A stretch of DNA of 64,000 nt from Bin87 sp965204685 (GCA_965204685.1 OZ242004.1:4211040-4275039); one strand, 5' to 3'; positions 16,728-26,397 are shown, counted from the first letter of the stretch. Translations and numbers: made by a program. The notes: generated from the sequence alone by a model not told the origin.

Positions 16728-17228
16728 TCAGCGTCGGTCCCGGCCAATCCCAGCCGGCACAGCCACCGCACCGGTATCGAGTGGGGCGACGGGCTTCGGC
16801 GCTGGCACGCGCACCCCGGCACACTCATCAGCCTCAGGCGGAGCCGCATCAAACGGCTCGTCCTCGGGCCAGGCGCCCCACACCGACCGAAAAAGCATTT
16901 TGTCTATCCACCGTCGACGAGTGCCGCCGTCAGAACCACCGATCACCGTAGTGCTCACGAGCGCTCCGCCAGCGCTGGTATCGATCGAGTGCCACAACAC
17001 TGCCGAATCCGAATCAGCCGACAGATTGCCGTTCAAGACGGAGCCGTACAATTTGGCCGCAGCGACAGCGAGCACTGTTGATTGCTCAGCGTCGCGGCCG
17101 TTATCATGGCTCACGACCACATCAGATTGCGTCTGGGCGTGGTCAGGAACTGCGGGGCGGTCCTCATCCTCCCGCAGTTCCGCTTTCTCACTGGCCGGGG
17201 AACCGCCCGGCCATTCTTCTCTGCTCAT
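16728..17228 (-). CDS. Hypothetical protein upstream of the recombinase
   Basis: A 166-residue minus-strand protein whose ATG has a near-perfect AGGAGGA site. It lies 89 bases upstream of the recombinase on the same strand, so the two may be co-transcribed. The first 60 residues are charged; 'VLAVAAAKLYGSVLNGNLSADSDSAVLW' in the middle could be a helix pair; the C-terminus is Pro-rich. I recognise no family. Small genes beside integrases can be directionality factors, but nothing in the sequence shows that. Confidence 0.5.
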   Translation of the reverse strand: MSREEWPGGSPASEKAELREDEDRPAVPDHAQTQSDVVVSHDNGRDAEQSTVLAVAAAKLYGSVLNGNLSADSDSAVLWHSIDTSAGGALVSTTVIGGSDGGTRRRWIDKMLFRSVWGAWPEDEPFDAAPPEADECAGVRVPAPKPVAPLDTGAVAVPAGIGRDRR

Positions 17229-17984
17229 CGTGTCCTCCTATGGTTGGACAGGGCGACGTCATTCGCGAGCGCACGGCGAGACGTGGAGGCCCTCGCGCCG
17301 ACACCGAACCAACCAGGACACACTCCGCACGCACAGCAACGGCAACAACACCGACGGGCAGACCCAAAGCCGGGAACGTCCCGGAGGGTTCATTCGTGAC
17401 GGGTCGGTGGGCTATACTGCACATGCAAAACCCCTGGGACTCGGGGGCGAGCAAGGGGCCAGGCGCCGTGCCAAGTGACTGGCCCCAAATGTTGCAAAAC
17501 GGTCTAGATTTTCTGTTCTGAATGATACTGTTTTCGCACGTTGATGGCAACCAAAAAGTGTCCCGCAGGGCGCGTTTTCGTACCCAGCCAGCAGAACACC
17601 CGGCACCGCCTATAGCCCAAATGGGGCAAACATCAAAAGCCATCTTCGACCACCACCCGCAGCGACACAGACGGTCCTGAGGCGCACGGAGATGCCCCCT
17701 GTTGGCCTCAAACACCTTCACCCGACTGTGAGACCACCCCGGGCGTCGTGAATGGAAATGTGAGCGTCTGAGCGCGTCGCACAAGCACAAGCCGGCGTGG
17801 CATGCCCACACCCACGCCAAAAGCGGGTATAAGGCTCTTAGGACACGTGATACCCGGACACCGCCGAGCACCAGAACGTCGGGGAACCTGTCAGCTTTCA
17901 AGAGGCACCTCCGGTTGTAAACGTACGCAGCCTGGGGTCAACCTGGTCGGGCGAGCTGCACCTTCGCCCGGCCAACAAGTCCGA
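17229..17984. other. No gene recognised (about 750 bp)
   Basis: Long frames on both strands here have implausible composition and no ribosome sites. The minus-strand promoter for the 16728-17228 gene must lie here, but I cannot point to one. A TATACT at 17413-17418 on the plus strand has no good -35 partner. Confidence 0.5.
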
Positions 17985-18515
17985 CTACTCATCCTCGACG
18001 ACCTTGTCCACCGGAACCAAGTCAGTGACAGTGAACTGTCCTTTATCGCTTTTCTTGAATCTGGGGTGCGTGGTGAATCGGCGGTGAATATTGCCCCAAG
18101 CATTTTTGTAATCAGCCTTCGTGACCCCCAACTTCACCGCCAGCGGCACCAACTCCGCCATCTTCACCACGCCACCGTGCAGCTCCGCGTACCGCAGACC
18201 CAGAGCGACGAAGTCCTTGGACCCGCGGTACGGCTTCAACTGTTCGGCAGTTAAGGCAGTAACCGCTGCGTGCGGCTTGGCCGCCCGCCCCTTCCCCGCC
18301 TTCCGAACACCACCAGAAGACTTTGCAGCCGGAACAGCGCTACCGACGGGACCAATGCCAACAGGAACTCCCGGGTCAGGAGGAAGAGGACGTTCCAAAA
18401 CTGCTTCCGCCGACTCGAGGACGTTGATTTGTTCATCGATGTTGTCTTGCGCGACCTGATGCGCTGCCTTCAAACTGCGCAACGCCTCGATCCTGGATTT
18501 CAGCTCTGACTTCAT
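17985..18515 (-). CDS. Hypothetical protein with winged-helix-like C-terminal domain
   Basis: A 176-residue protein; ATG at 18515 follows GGGAGG. Residues 1-35 form a coiled coil ('LKSRIEALRSLKAAHQVAQ' region), 45-85 are a Pro/Gly/Lys linker, and about 95-165 read like a small winged-helix domain, with a helix 'SKDFVALGLRYAEL', then 'KMAELVPLAVKLGV' and a strand pair around 'RFKKSDKGQFTV'. This resembles HARE-HTH or DNA-binding domains. A DNA-binding regulator with an oligomerisation coil is the likeliest reading; the family is unknown. Confidence 0.6.
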   Translation of the reverse strand: MKSELKSRIEALRSLKAAHQVAQDNIDEQINVLESAEAVLERPLPPDPGVPVGIGPVGSAVPAAKSSGGVRKAGKGRAAKPHAAVTALTAEQLKPYRGSKDFVALGLRYAELHGGVVKMAELVPLAVKLGVTKADYKNAWGNIHRRFTTHPRFKKSDKGQFTVTDLVPVDKVVEDE

Positions 18516-18546
18516 GTTCCCTCCCAATCTTCGGTAGTGTCGTTGT

Positions 18547-18576
18547 TTGCCAGTCGGTAAAGCCTTTTGGTATAAT
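18547..18576 (+). promoter_or_regulatory. Strong sigma70-like promoter, no obvious gene behind it
   Basis: TTGCCA (18547-18552) and TATAAT (18571-18576) with an 18-base spacer. About 60-70 bases downstream a hairpin around 18633-18654 (GCCCAC/GTGGGC) is followed by CCCTTT, so a short RNA is possible. It also lies divergent to the 17985-18515 gene. Confidence 0.45.
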
Positions 18577-19379
18577 CTGGGTGGAGCCCCATGCGAAAGC
18601 CGTCAAGGCAACGCCAAGGAGCTCCGCCCATAGGAAAGAGGCCCACGAGTGGGCTCCCCTTTCCGACCAGGATGCGGCGGTCCAAGAACTTCCCGGAACT
18701 TCGTCCGCCGCTCCTCGCGTTAATAGCCAACCACAAACCCCCCGCCGGTGTCAACAACCCGTCTGTGCGACCATAAATGACAGACAGACAGGGCCCGATC
18801 TGGCAACCACAGCGGTGAAACCGCACCGCATCTGGACACCGGGACGGATACTGCACATCACCCGCCAGATGCGCTTAGGGCAGACCCCGGCGTTCGTGTC
18901 AACACCGATGGTCAACGCCCTGTACGGCACGCTAACCAGTTGGTTTCTCCGACAAAAGCGAACGCGACGCACTCCACCCAGTACCAACAACGGGAAGGGT
19001 AGACAGACCTTGGTCAGACCTTACGACACGGTGACGGGGGCATACTGACTGGCCCAACCCGACCTGATCCCCGGGGCGGTCCGACCCATCGCAGATTACA
19101 TCCGGTTCCTACACGACCAGGAACTGAGCCGGTCCGAATGACTCTCCAACCATACGCCCCACCATCGCACCAATACCAACGGACGAACACGGCGACCACA
19201 GGGCGGGGAACATACACAACGTAAGGCCATTTGCCAGCCCGGACTCCGACATAGGAGCGTCCACAACGCGCTGAGACGCCACGGTTTAGGCTGCCGGCGG
19301 GTGAGACGGTAATTTCTCCACCCGGCAGACAATAAGACAAATGAGGCCGTCTGAGCGCGTCCGGGCACGTCCCAAATGT
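18577..19379. other. No gene recognised (about 800 bp)
   Basis: Apart from the hairpin noted with the promoter, frames here on either strand lack ribosome sites and plausible protein composition. The region separates the winged-helix gene from the IS701-like element and looks like decayed DNA. Confidence 0.5.
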
Positions 19380-20482
19380 CATAGGAGTTACGCAGTTGGT
19401 GGGAGTTGGTACCAGGGAGAAGCGAGGTATGAGCGGAGGGCATCGCGGATGATGCTGGTTTTGGCCTCGTACCAACTGATGCCGGTTCGTAACCGATGGA
19501 CTTCCGACCGCAAATAGGCCTGTAGGGACAATCCGATGTGATTGCGTTGGGCTTGTGCCTTGCGCGCGGGCGATTTCTCCACTCCGCAGCACTGCTTGAT
19601 GCCACGATGGTAAACCTCAACGCCCCATGCCTGGCGGGCCAACCCTTCCCGATCCTCTGGTGTCAGGGTCAAGTCGCTGGTGGCCCAATGTTCCACGTCC
19701 CCGTCCGTGGAGACGGTCCGAAACACTTTGACCCACCCGTAGCCCCTCAAATGCACGGTCAGGCCCGGGGCGGGATCACCAGCGTTCCCACCTTCACGTT
19801 GCCACGGCCGTCGGGGTTGACCAGCCGGTTGCTACGGAACTGGGTCAGCCACGGCCAGCCTTGGGCGCGCACCGCTTTCAGGTTTTGCAGGCTGGCGTAC
19901 CAACTGTCAAACAGCACGTAGCGGGGTTGAAACCCCCGCTCCTGGGCCACCACCAGCATCTGCCGGAAGTGGTCGTTCTTGGTCAATCCGCTCAGCGGCT
20001 TGTCGTAAATACGGAAATCGCAGGGCAACAGCGTATGGCCGTCAGTCCAGAGCAGCGTCATCAGGTTGATACCCCAAACCACCCGGCCATGCTTGCCGCT
20101 CCAATGTCGGGACACCAGGTCCATCTTCTTGGCGTAAGGCTTGTCCAACGTGGTGTCGTCCAGCACCAGCACCCCAGCCTCCCGCTCCACCAAGGCACCC
20201 ACTTCCCGCCACAGCGCCTCCGTGTCGGGAGGCTGTCGTCTGAGCAGACGGGTGAAGGCATCATGGGCTGGGGCTTCCGGCGCCGCCGGTTGACATCGGG
20301 CCGCCTCGGTACAGGTGAAAACACCCTGGGCCGCCACCAAAAACTGGATGTAGTCCAACTCGTCACACCGCGCCGCGTTCACGTCCTCATACCTCCCCAA
20401 ACCTCCCTCACAGACTACACTACCCACTTCCTAACCCGCATTTCACCACAACAACCAATTTCAACTGCGTAAGTCCTATGTC
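19380..20482 (-). mobile_element. IS701-like insertion sequence
   Basis: Ends are CATAGGAGTTACGCAGTTG (19380-19398) and its near-perfect inverted copy at 20464-20482 (18 of 19 bases). A single transposase gene fills the inside. I see no clear target duplication. The transposase is frameshifted, so the element is probably dead. Confidence 0.8.
19388..20382 (-). pseudogene. IS701-like DDE transposase, frameshifted
   Basis: The N-terminal part ('DELDYIQFLVAAQ', then 'LVLDDTTLDKPYAKKMDLV' with the first Asp and 'YVLFDSWYASLQNLK' with the second) ends at a stop at 19759-19761. The C-terminal part ('LRGYGWVKVFR' and 'WGVEVYHRGIKQCCGVEK' with the Glu) continues in another frame, and joining them by a one-base shift near 19765-19775 gives a full-length transposase. 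The start is placed at the GTG at 20382, where GGAGG precedes and family members begin 'NAxRxDELDY'. It is a DDE transposase of the IS4 superfamily, IS701-like. A single indel rather than programmed frameshifting is likelier, as no slippery run is seen. Confidence 0.8.
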
Positions 20483-20552
20483 AGTCAAACCTCACGCGCC
20501 GAGGACGAACGCTCCTGGCACCCGGCGTGTTATCCTTGCCGACGAGAAAAGC

Positions 20553-20927
20553 ATGTCCACGCAGAAGTACAACACCGCCAGCCGGCAACTGCTGGCCCAA
20601 GCACGAGCCGAGTTGGACCAAGGGGACATACGCCAAGCCTCCGAAAAGGGCTGGGGCGCCGCCGCCCAGATGGTCAAGGCCGTAGCGGAAGCCCGGGGCT
20701 GGCCGCATCGTCACCACGGACTGCTGACCCAAGCGGTCGAGACCCTGGCCGCAGAAACCAACGATGATGACCTGACCGATCGGTTCGCCATTGCCAACAG
20801 TCTCCACGTCAACTTCTACGAGGATGCGTTGAGCTCACGGACCGTCCGCCGGCACCTGAACCAGATCGAAGTCCTGGCCGACGCGTTGGAGTCCATGCTG
20901 CCCGGGAGCACCGACAGAACCCCGTAA
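20553..20927 (+). CDS. PaREP1-like (HEPN-type) domain protein
   Basis: A 124-residue helical protein. 'ASRQLLAQARAELDQGDIRQASEKGWGAAAQ' in pieces, followed by 'AVAEARGWPHRHHGLL', matches the PaREP1 family, which is related to HEPN domains. HEPN proteins are often RNases or the toxic half of toxin-antitoxin pairs with a nucleotidyltransferase; an RX4-6H motif is not clear here. I prefer the ATG at 20553 to the ORF start 75 bases earlier because homology begins there. An MNT-like gene and an HTH-like gene follow on the same strand. A second member is at 38554. Confidence 0.65.
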   Translation: MSTQKYNTASRQLLAQARAELDQGDIRQASEKGWGAAAQMVKAVAEARGWPHRHHGLLTQAVETLAAETNDDDLTDRFAIANSLHVNFYEDALSSRTVRRHLNQIEVLADALESMLPGSTDRTP

Positions 20928-21025
20928 CCGTCGCTGGCCCAGCAACCAGCCCAAGGCCGTGGCGGCGCCAGCAACGGTGGTGTACCTGAACGACAACACG
21001 GAAGCGGCAGGAAATCACACAACGA

Positions 21026-21385
21026 TTGGGAACCAACGAACGCCGGACACGACTACTCACCGGCATGCTCGACGCACTGCGGAACCTGCGACAAGCGGGA
21101 TCCAGAACGGCGTACGTCGACGGGAGCTTCGCCACCAGCAAACAACTGCCGAACGACTACGACGTGGCGTGGGACACGGCAGGCGTGACACCCTTCCTGC
21201 TTCACCCAGCGTTGCTGGTGTTCGACCACCGCCGCACGGAACAGAAAATTACCTTCATGGGCGAACTGTTCCTCGCCGACTGGGAGGCCGACGAACGCGG
21301 CAAAACCTATCTGGAATTCTTCCAGGCCGACCAGGAAGACACACCCAAAGGCATCATCGCCATTGACCTGAGGTTGCTACCATGA
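21026..21385 (+). CDS. MNT-like (DUF6932-type) protein, N-terminally truncated copy A
   Basis: A 119-residue protein with 'YVDGSFATSKQLPNDYDVAWD', the Gly-Ser plus spaced Asp arrangement of minimal nucleotidyltransferases and of DUF6932. Copy B at 29370-29806 shows about 27 more N-terminal residues; here that part is replaced by unrelated sequence with a TGA at 20987, leaving only a TTG at 21026 or an internal ATG at 21065 as start. It may still make protein, but the core motif is the only safe part. Its stop overlaps the next ATG. With the PaREP1/HEPN gene upstream it recalls HEPN-MNT toxin-antitoxin pairs. Confidence 0.6.
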   Translation: MGTNERRTRLLTGMLDALRNLRQAGSRTAYVDGSFATSKQLPNDYDVAWDTAGVTPFLLHPALLVFDHRRTEQKITFMGELFLADWEADERGKTYLEFFQADQEDTPKGIIAIDLRLLP

Positions 21386-21648
21386 TCGAAAATGAAAAGC
21401 AGTACCTGGTCACGCAGGACCGCGAGCGGCAGTTCGCCCAGTTGGTCGAGCGAATGGAAAACGGCGATGATGACCGCACGCCGGGGGAGCATCCCATCAT
21501 CCGGCAGGCAAAGCTTGATTCCACGCGCAGCATCCTGCAGGAACTGCGGGAAAAATCCAAGCATGGGAATCCCGAACCCGCACCACGGCCGACACACGAC
21601 AACCAGCGTGATGGTCAACCTGACAATAGCTACCAGCGAAACTGCTGA
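21382..21648 (+). CDS. Small HTH-type antitoxin-like protein, copy A
   Basis: An 88-residue protein beginning 'MIENEKQYLVTQDRERQF', with 'HPIIRQAKLDSTRSILQELRE' in the middle. This start and middle are typical of a group of small regulators found beside toxin genes. The C-terminal DNA-binding region of longer relatives is missing, so it is short. ATGA overlap with the MNT-like gene means coupled translation. It is identical to the protein at 29107-29373. Confidence 0.6.
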   Translation: MIENEKQYLVTQDRERQFAQLVERMENGDDDRTPGEHPIIRQAKLDSTRSILQELREKSKHGNPEPAPRPTHDNQRDGQPDNSYQRNC

Positions 21649-21836
21649 TCTTCAATGAGCGCCGGTCATGGATCAGTGAAAACAACCCAATGCCACTGGT
21701 GAACCGGCGCCAACCGCGAGGTCTTCAACGCAATAGCCGTTTGATAGTCTGAGGAACCGTACCTAAGCGGTAGTAGCCCAACGCCCCGCACACGCGGTCA
21801 ATAGGCAGTACCCTTCACCACGTTTTCGTCCTCCCC

Positions 21837-22139
21837 ATGCTGGCCAACGCTGGCAACACCAAATCCCACATTCGCAAAACCAGCAAGCAGACCGTCAAGA
21901 CGGGAGCCGGTGCCACCAAGCGCAAGAGCGCCACTCGCGCTCCGAAGCACAAGCTCACAGACGAGCAGAAGCGAGAACTCAGGCGGGTACGAGCCGCCGA
22001 GGAACGCCAACGCCGCAAGGAATTCGGCCTCTGCCGCGACTGCACCAACGTCGCCGTTGAAGGCCAGACCCGCTGCCCCGACTGCGCCGAGAAACACCGG
22101 CAATCAAGAAAACCACCCCGGTTGGCAGCAGTAACCTGA
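21837..22139 (+). CDS. Small basic zinc-binding protein
   Basis: A 100-residue protein. The first 60 residues are Lys/Arg-rich ('HKLTDEQKRELRRVRAAEERQRRK' in pieces), and the C-terminal part has 'GLCRDC' and 'CPDCAEKHRQSR', two CxxC pairs fit for one zinc. This pattern is common in small phage and plasmid proteins that bind nucleic acid. An initial ATG at 21837 is used; a later ATG is absent. Function unknown. Confidence 0.6.
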   Translation: MLANAGNTKSHIRKTSKQTVKTGAGATKRKSATRAPKHKLTDEQKRELRRVRAAEERQRRKEFGLCRDCTNVAVEGQTRCPDCAEKHRQSRKPPRLAAVT

Positions 22140-22243
22140 TCCGACCCAAGCCCTACCCGGACTGAGGACCGCACGAGTATAATCCGATCCAGACTCCGGT
22201 CGGTAATGACCACCCAGCCACGCTAAGCCCGCAGAGGTTCAGC

Positions 22244-23008
22244 ATGACCACCGCCAAACCCACTACCACGACGGCGCCCGGCCGCTTCCGCCTGCCCGAC
22301 CCTCCCGAACGCCAGGACGACGAGAAGATGAGCACCGTCGACCACCTCCACCAACCGGGCAACACCCACCACCTGCTCCAGCACCTCGGCAACCCCGAAA
22401 CCACCCTGGTCACCGCCGAACGCTTCATCACCATGATGCCCGAGCAGCGCCTGCCCAGCGGACGCACCCGCCGCGTCCCCGACCTCCTGATCGCCTTCGA
22501 CGTCGACCCACAGCTGTACCGGGACAACAACGGCTACATTGTGCAGGCCCAGGGCAAGCCGCCGGACTTCGTGCTGGAGGTGGCGTCCCGAAGCACGGGC
22601 AGCGAGGACACCGGCCCCAAGCGCGACGACTACGCCGCGCTGGGTATCCTGGAGTACTGGCGGTTTGACCCGACTGGAGAGCATCACGGAACCAGACTGG
22701 CTGGAGACCGGCTGGTGGACGGCGTGTACCAGCCAATCCCGATTGACGAACTGGACGACGGCGTCCTGCAGGGCTACAGCGCCGTGTTGAACCTGATCAT
22801 CCGGTCGGAACAGGGACAACTGGGCTGGTACGACCCCAGAACGGAGCAGCACATCGCCACCTTCAACACCGAGCGCGCCCGCGCCGATAGCGAGCACGAA
22901 GCCCGTGTCGCCGCCGAAGCACAACTCCGAGCCGAACGCGAGGCCAGAGCAGCCGCCGAGGCCCGCATACGGGAACTGGAAGCTAGGCTCTACAACACAG
23001 ACCTCTGA
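22244..23008 (+). CDS. Uma2-family (DUF820) PD-(D/E)XK endonuclease-like protein
   Basis: A 254-residue protein. The core 'RRVPDLLIAFDV' gives the Asp of the PD-(D/E)XK fold, and 'PPDFVLEVASRSTG' with a following Lys-Arg-Asp-Asp-Tyr gives the Glu and Lys positions of Uma2 nucleases. The C-terminus (about 205-250) is an Ala/Arg/Glu coiled coil. The N-terminus has 'GRFRLPDPPERQ', shared with the copy at 47376. Uma2 proteins are abundant, often in many copies, in Chloroflexota and cyanobacteria; their role is unknown. ATG at 22244 follows AGAGG. Confidence 0.85.
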   Translation: MTTAKPTTTTAPGRFRLPDPPERQDDEKMSTVDHLHQPGNTHHLLQHLGNPETTLVTAERFITMMPEQRLPSGRTRRVPDLLIAFDVDPQLYRDNNGYIVQAQGKPPDFVLEVASRSTGSEDTGPKRDDYAALGILEYWRFDPTGEHHGTRLAGDRLVDGVYQPIPIDELDDGVLQGYSAVLNLIIRSEQGQLGWYDPRTEQHIATFNTERARADSEHEARVAAEAQLRAEREARAAAEARIRELEARLYNTDL

Positions 23009-23085
23009 ACTGCCTAAACGGCCTGATTTGGAGTTGGGGCCTTTGAGTGTCCTGAATGTGGGCTATCGCTGTTTCGGACGAAACG

Positions 23086-23115
23086 AGAGCGCCTGAGTAC
23101 GTCAGGAGCGCTCTT
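23086..23115 (+). terminator. Imperfect hairpin downstream of the Uma2 gene
   Basis: AGAGCGCCTGA (23086-23096) pairs with TCAGGAGCGCTCT (23102-23114) with a small bulge, then TTGG. Weak terminator candidate. Confidence 0.4.
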
Positions 23116-23830
23116 GGTGTGGGTGCTGGCCTCCGATCAGGACGCCCCATTATGCTGGGGCAGCTCAACCCCGCCGCGCGGGAGAGTGGATGTGGGCGAA
23201 CCCAGCGAGTGGCGGTGGATGGTCAAGTACGTTCCGTGGTTTTGTATTTGGCACATTCCCGGATGCCGCCTCGCGCTGTTCTCCTTCTGGGTTCGCAGAG
23301 ATTCAGGTCATGGCCGGGATGATTGCTGGCCATCGGAGCAACAAGCGTACGGGAAACCTACGCTCGTGGTTGGGTCTGTTGATTGGCTTTCTGATGTCTG
23401 TGATGTTCTCCTCGATTTTTCGGATCATGGCGCGCGAACTGACACCGCGTATGCACCCTTTCTCTGGTTACGTTGATCCGACATTCAATTACTTCGTGCC
23501 TTCGCTGACTGTCAATGATCGTGGTTGTGGTTTTGCTGGCACTATGCCGTCGGTGGCCTACTCCCAAAGCGCTTGCGAGGATTGCCCAGCGGGACTCCAG
23601 GATAAGTTGGCGTTTCCTAGTCACGGTCATCTTGGTGTTGGACGCGGCCGTGTATGTGATTTCTTGATTGCGGAATCCGTCGCACCTATATTTGAACAGG
23701 CTTTTGCGAACTGACCCACACGCAGGGGAATTCTAAGTTCGATCCTCGCTCAGTCAGGCCAATGCAACTGAGTTGAGGCAGTCATCTGGATGACAGCAAA
23801 GCAGGTAGGCGTCATTCAGACGGCTTCACT
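23116..23830 (+). other. Unassigned region with one weak candidate ORF
   Basis: GC is lower than around it. An open frame from an ATG at 23310 to 23714 would encode 134 residues with one membrane-like segment ('WLGLLIGFLMSVMFSSIF') and five cysteines, but there is no convincing ribosome site or family. I treat it as undecided; foreign or decayed DNA is equally likely. Confidence 0.3.
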
Positions 23831-25492
23831 GTGCCGCTGACTGGTGAAGTCCATTCAGAAAGCATCTTCGTCTGCCGTCCAACGGAACCGGCGCCCGACG
23901 CGGCTTTGGAGGAGTGGCAGGCGGTGGCTCTGGGCCTGATCGAAGGTCACGAGCACGGCCGGGTGTCCCGTGATGTGAAGCCGCGTCGGGACGAACCTCC
24001 CGAGGTGCAGTACGTGCTCCACAACCCCAAGCGTCGCCACCCGCAGCGCACCGTCACCGACGCTCTGTTCATCAATCCGCCCGAGGACCTGCCTCATCTG
24101 GACGCGGTGATGAGCCACCCCTTCCTGAACGCATCGGGAGACCGGCTGGTCACGGCCGAGGGCTGCCATCCCGAGGAGAGGGTCTATCTCCAGAACAAGC
24201 ATCCGTTCGCACCAGTATCGATCAGGCCATCGCGGACCTGGACGACCTGTTCTGCGACTTCCCCTTCGCCAATCCGGCGGCCGACCGGACCAACCTCTAC
24301 GCGGCCATCGTCACGCGATCTGCCGCCGGTCCTACTCCATGGCCCGATGTTCAGGTTCGACAAGCCCAAGTTCGGCGCCGGCGCGACCCTCCCGGTTGGC
24401 TTGGTGAGCCTGCTCACCGCCGGCAAGGCTCCCGGACGGGTCACCTACTGCCACGGCGAGATGGTGGAGTTCGAGAAGCGGGTGGCGGCCACGTGCCGCG
24501 ACGGTACCAGCGCGGTGCTCCTAGACAACCCTCCGGCACCATGAACAACACGATGCTTGCCGAGCCGCTCACCGCGGGCCATGGTGATTTCAAGGCCCGG
24601 GACCTGGGCGCCAGCCGATACCGTTCCTTCAACCCCCGCAACTTCGTGATCATGGGCACTGCCAACAACGTGAACATGACCGCCGAGTTGGTGAACCGGA
24701 CGCTGCCGGTACGGTTCAACGCCGGCGTGGAGCGCCCCGACCAACGCTCGGATTTCAGGCATCCCCATGTGAAGGATTACCCGGCGGACAACCTCCCTCG
24801 GCTCCGCGGCGCGGCGTTGAATAGTGCGTCACTGGCTGGATAAAAACCGTCTTCCCGCCTCGGCGCTCCCCAAGGCCTGAGCCGCTATCCGGCGTGACAA
24901 TGGCGGACGGCGACCGTCCTCCAGGCCGCGGGTTTCAGTGACTTTGCCGCCAACGCCGCGGAGTTAGAGGAACGGGCGGTGACCGAAGCGGAGGCAGCCC
25001 TGCACTCCTTTGTCCCGTGGTGGTGGGAAACCCCGCCAGACCAACCCGGTGACCATCAAGGACCTGGCGCCCATGGCCCTGGGTGACCCCAGCGACGAGG
25101 ACTCCGAGGGCCTGCTCAAGGTGAGGGGCAATACCGACCGGATTCGCCGCGCCAATCTGATCAACTCCTGGCTGGACCAGACCTATGAGCTGGAAGGCGC
25201 AACCGTGCGGGTGGCATCCGGCCCCCGGCACCACAATCGCTACCAGACCTGGATCCTGCAGATGCCCGATTCCAGGGTTGAAACCTTCCCATCACTGGAA
25301 CCGGAGCCGGGAAATTCGCTGCAGGAACTGCACGAAACAGCCATGCCGGCCCAAAAACGAGACGCCGATTCCGGCCAGAAACGAGCCTGCCGGTCGTGCA
25401 ATCGGCCGCTTTTGCCCGACGAGAGCGGTCCTGACTGCCACCACGGCCGGCCGGACCCGTTGGGAGGGCCGGCGGATGGTCACCGAACTTGA
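23831..25492 (+). pseudogene. Decayed primase/helicase-type ATPase of an integrated element
   Basis: Three frames carry successive pieces of one protein. The first (to about 24230) has 'LDAVMSHPFLNASGDRLVT' as in helicase-primase proteins of integrated elements. The second shows 'ANLYAAIVTRSAAG', then 'FVIMGTANNVNMTAELVNRTL' followed by 'RSDFRHPHVKDY', the sensor and arginine-finger region of that AAA-type family. The third (about 25040 on) has 'SNLINSWLD'-like C-terminal text and ends with two CxxC pairs. At least three frameshifts separate them and Walker A is lost, so it is inactive. It marks a former replicon or integrative element. Confidence 0.7.
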
Positions 25493-25513
25493 CGCCCAAA
25501 CGGAGGCCGAACG

Positions 25514-25792
25514 ATGACTGCGGACCAAGTGATCTCCGACACGATCAAACCCAAAGATGTCCACTGCGCCACCTGCTCTGCCCAGCCGGGCGAAAGTTGC
25601 ACGACGCTGGGCGCCAAACGTTCAACGCGCCCGCACGTGCCCCGGGTCAATCTGGCCTTGGCCAACGTCCCGTGCGGCTCCTGCGGAGCGGTAACGGAAC
25701 GACCCTGCGTCAACCACCGGGGCAAGCCGAGAACCCGAATGCACCTGGGGCGCATGAAGACCGCCGCGCAGGCCAGGAGGAACGGTGCATGA
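25514..25792 (+). CDS. Phage-type double zinc-finger protein
   Basis: A 92-residue protein with two copies of a CxxCxxxxGxxC-like unit followed by His and Arg: 'CATCSAQPGESCTTLG' then 'RPHVPRVNLA', and 'CGSCGAVTERPCVNHRG' then 'RMHLGRMK'. This is the DNA-binding phage zinc-finger domain seen in many actinophage and plasmid proteins. Its TGA overlaps the ATG of the following DUF5679 gene, so the two are coupled. Confidence 0.7.
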   Translation: MTADQVISDTIKPKDVHCATCSAQPGESCTTLGAKRSTRPHVPRVNLALANVPCGSCGAVTERPCVNHRGKPRTRMHLGRMKTAAQARRNGA

Positions 25793-25947
25793 CCACCACC
25801 GACGACAGGGACTTGATCTATTGCGTCCGTTGCAAGGCCAAGACCGGCAATGCCAGCGCCGAACAGGTGACCATGAAGAACGGCCGTCCGGCCACCAGGG
25901 CAATATGCGCCGACTGCGTAACCAGGAAGTTCCGCATCGGCAGGTGA
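25789..25947 (+). CDS. DUF5679-type small zinc-ribbon protein, second copy
   Basis: A 52-residue protein with 'YCVRCKAKTGN', 'MKNGRPATRA', 'CADCVTRKFRIG'. It aligns residue by residue with the protein at 15-155, including both CxxC pairs. The ATG overlaps the stop of the phage zinc-finger gene (ATGA at 25789-25792). Zinc binding is inferred; the role is unknown. Confidence 0.8.
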   Translation: MTTTDDRDLIYCVRCKAKTGNASAEQVTMKNGRPATRAICADCVTRKFRIGR

Positions 25948-26031
25948 TCAAAGAAAGCGCCACCGCGGAGGATAAAGATACCGACGTCGGCGCGAACGCA
26001 GGTCCGTTGCAGACCGAAAGGAGTTTACCAC

Positions 26032-26397
26032 ATGACCCAGAAGAACCGCGCCTACACGCATTTCGACGCCGAGCGGGCCTGTCCACTTTGCGTCCAGGTG
26101 GCCCGGGGCCTCGCGGACGACGATACTAAGGCCAGGGCGTTGGCCCACCAGGAGGAGATCCGGTCGGAGATCCTCAGCGTCCTGAGTGACATGGCGGTCG
26201 ATGGCCTGGTGGACCAGATCTCCAACGCCAACCTGGCCATCGCCATCGCGAACCGGAAGCCGGAGCTCATGCCCACACAATCCTGCATCAGCTGGGCGAC
26301 AGGCGAACTGGAGAAGGCCGGCCAACTCTCCAAGATCCCCAATTTCGTTCCCGGCACCAGGATGCGCCGGCCCAACGGCTACCGTCTCTCGCGGTAA
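26032..26397 (+). CDS. Hypothetical protein with N-terminal CxxC
   Basis: A 121-residue protein with a GAAAGGAG ribosome site. 'AERACPLC' near the start is a lone CxxC; the rest is helical ('HQEEIRSEILSVLSDMAVDGLVDQI' region), ending in a basic strand 'GTRMRRPNGYRLSR'. It follows the two zinc-ribbon genes on the same strand and may be co-transcribed with them. No family recognised. Confidence 0.55.
   Translation: MTQKNRAYTHFDAERACPLCVQVARGLADDDTKARALAHQEEIRSEILSVLSDMAVDGLVDQISNANLAIAIANRKPELMPTQSCISWATGELEKAGQLSKIPNFVPGTRMRRPNGYRLSR

Larger units (their letters stand above)
21006..21785 (+). repeat. Inverted duplication, copy A (partner at 28966-29748)
   Basis: About 780 bp nearly identical in reverse complement to 28966-29748, covering the MNT-like and HTH-like genes and the 3' flank. 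The HTH-like protein is identical in both copies. Differences include one base missing in copy B and a few mismatches near the outer edge. Confidence 0.9.

Noticed and set aside
17188..17901. Minus-strand frame of 237 residues
   Set aside because: It has odd Cys/Arg/Trp-rich composition, no ribosome site, and overlaps the start of a gene with a near-perfect one.
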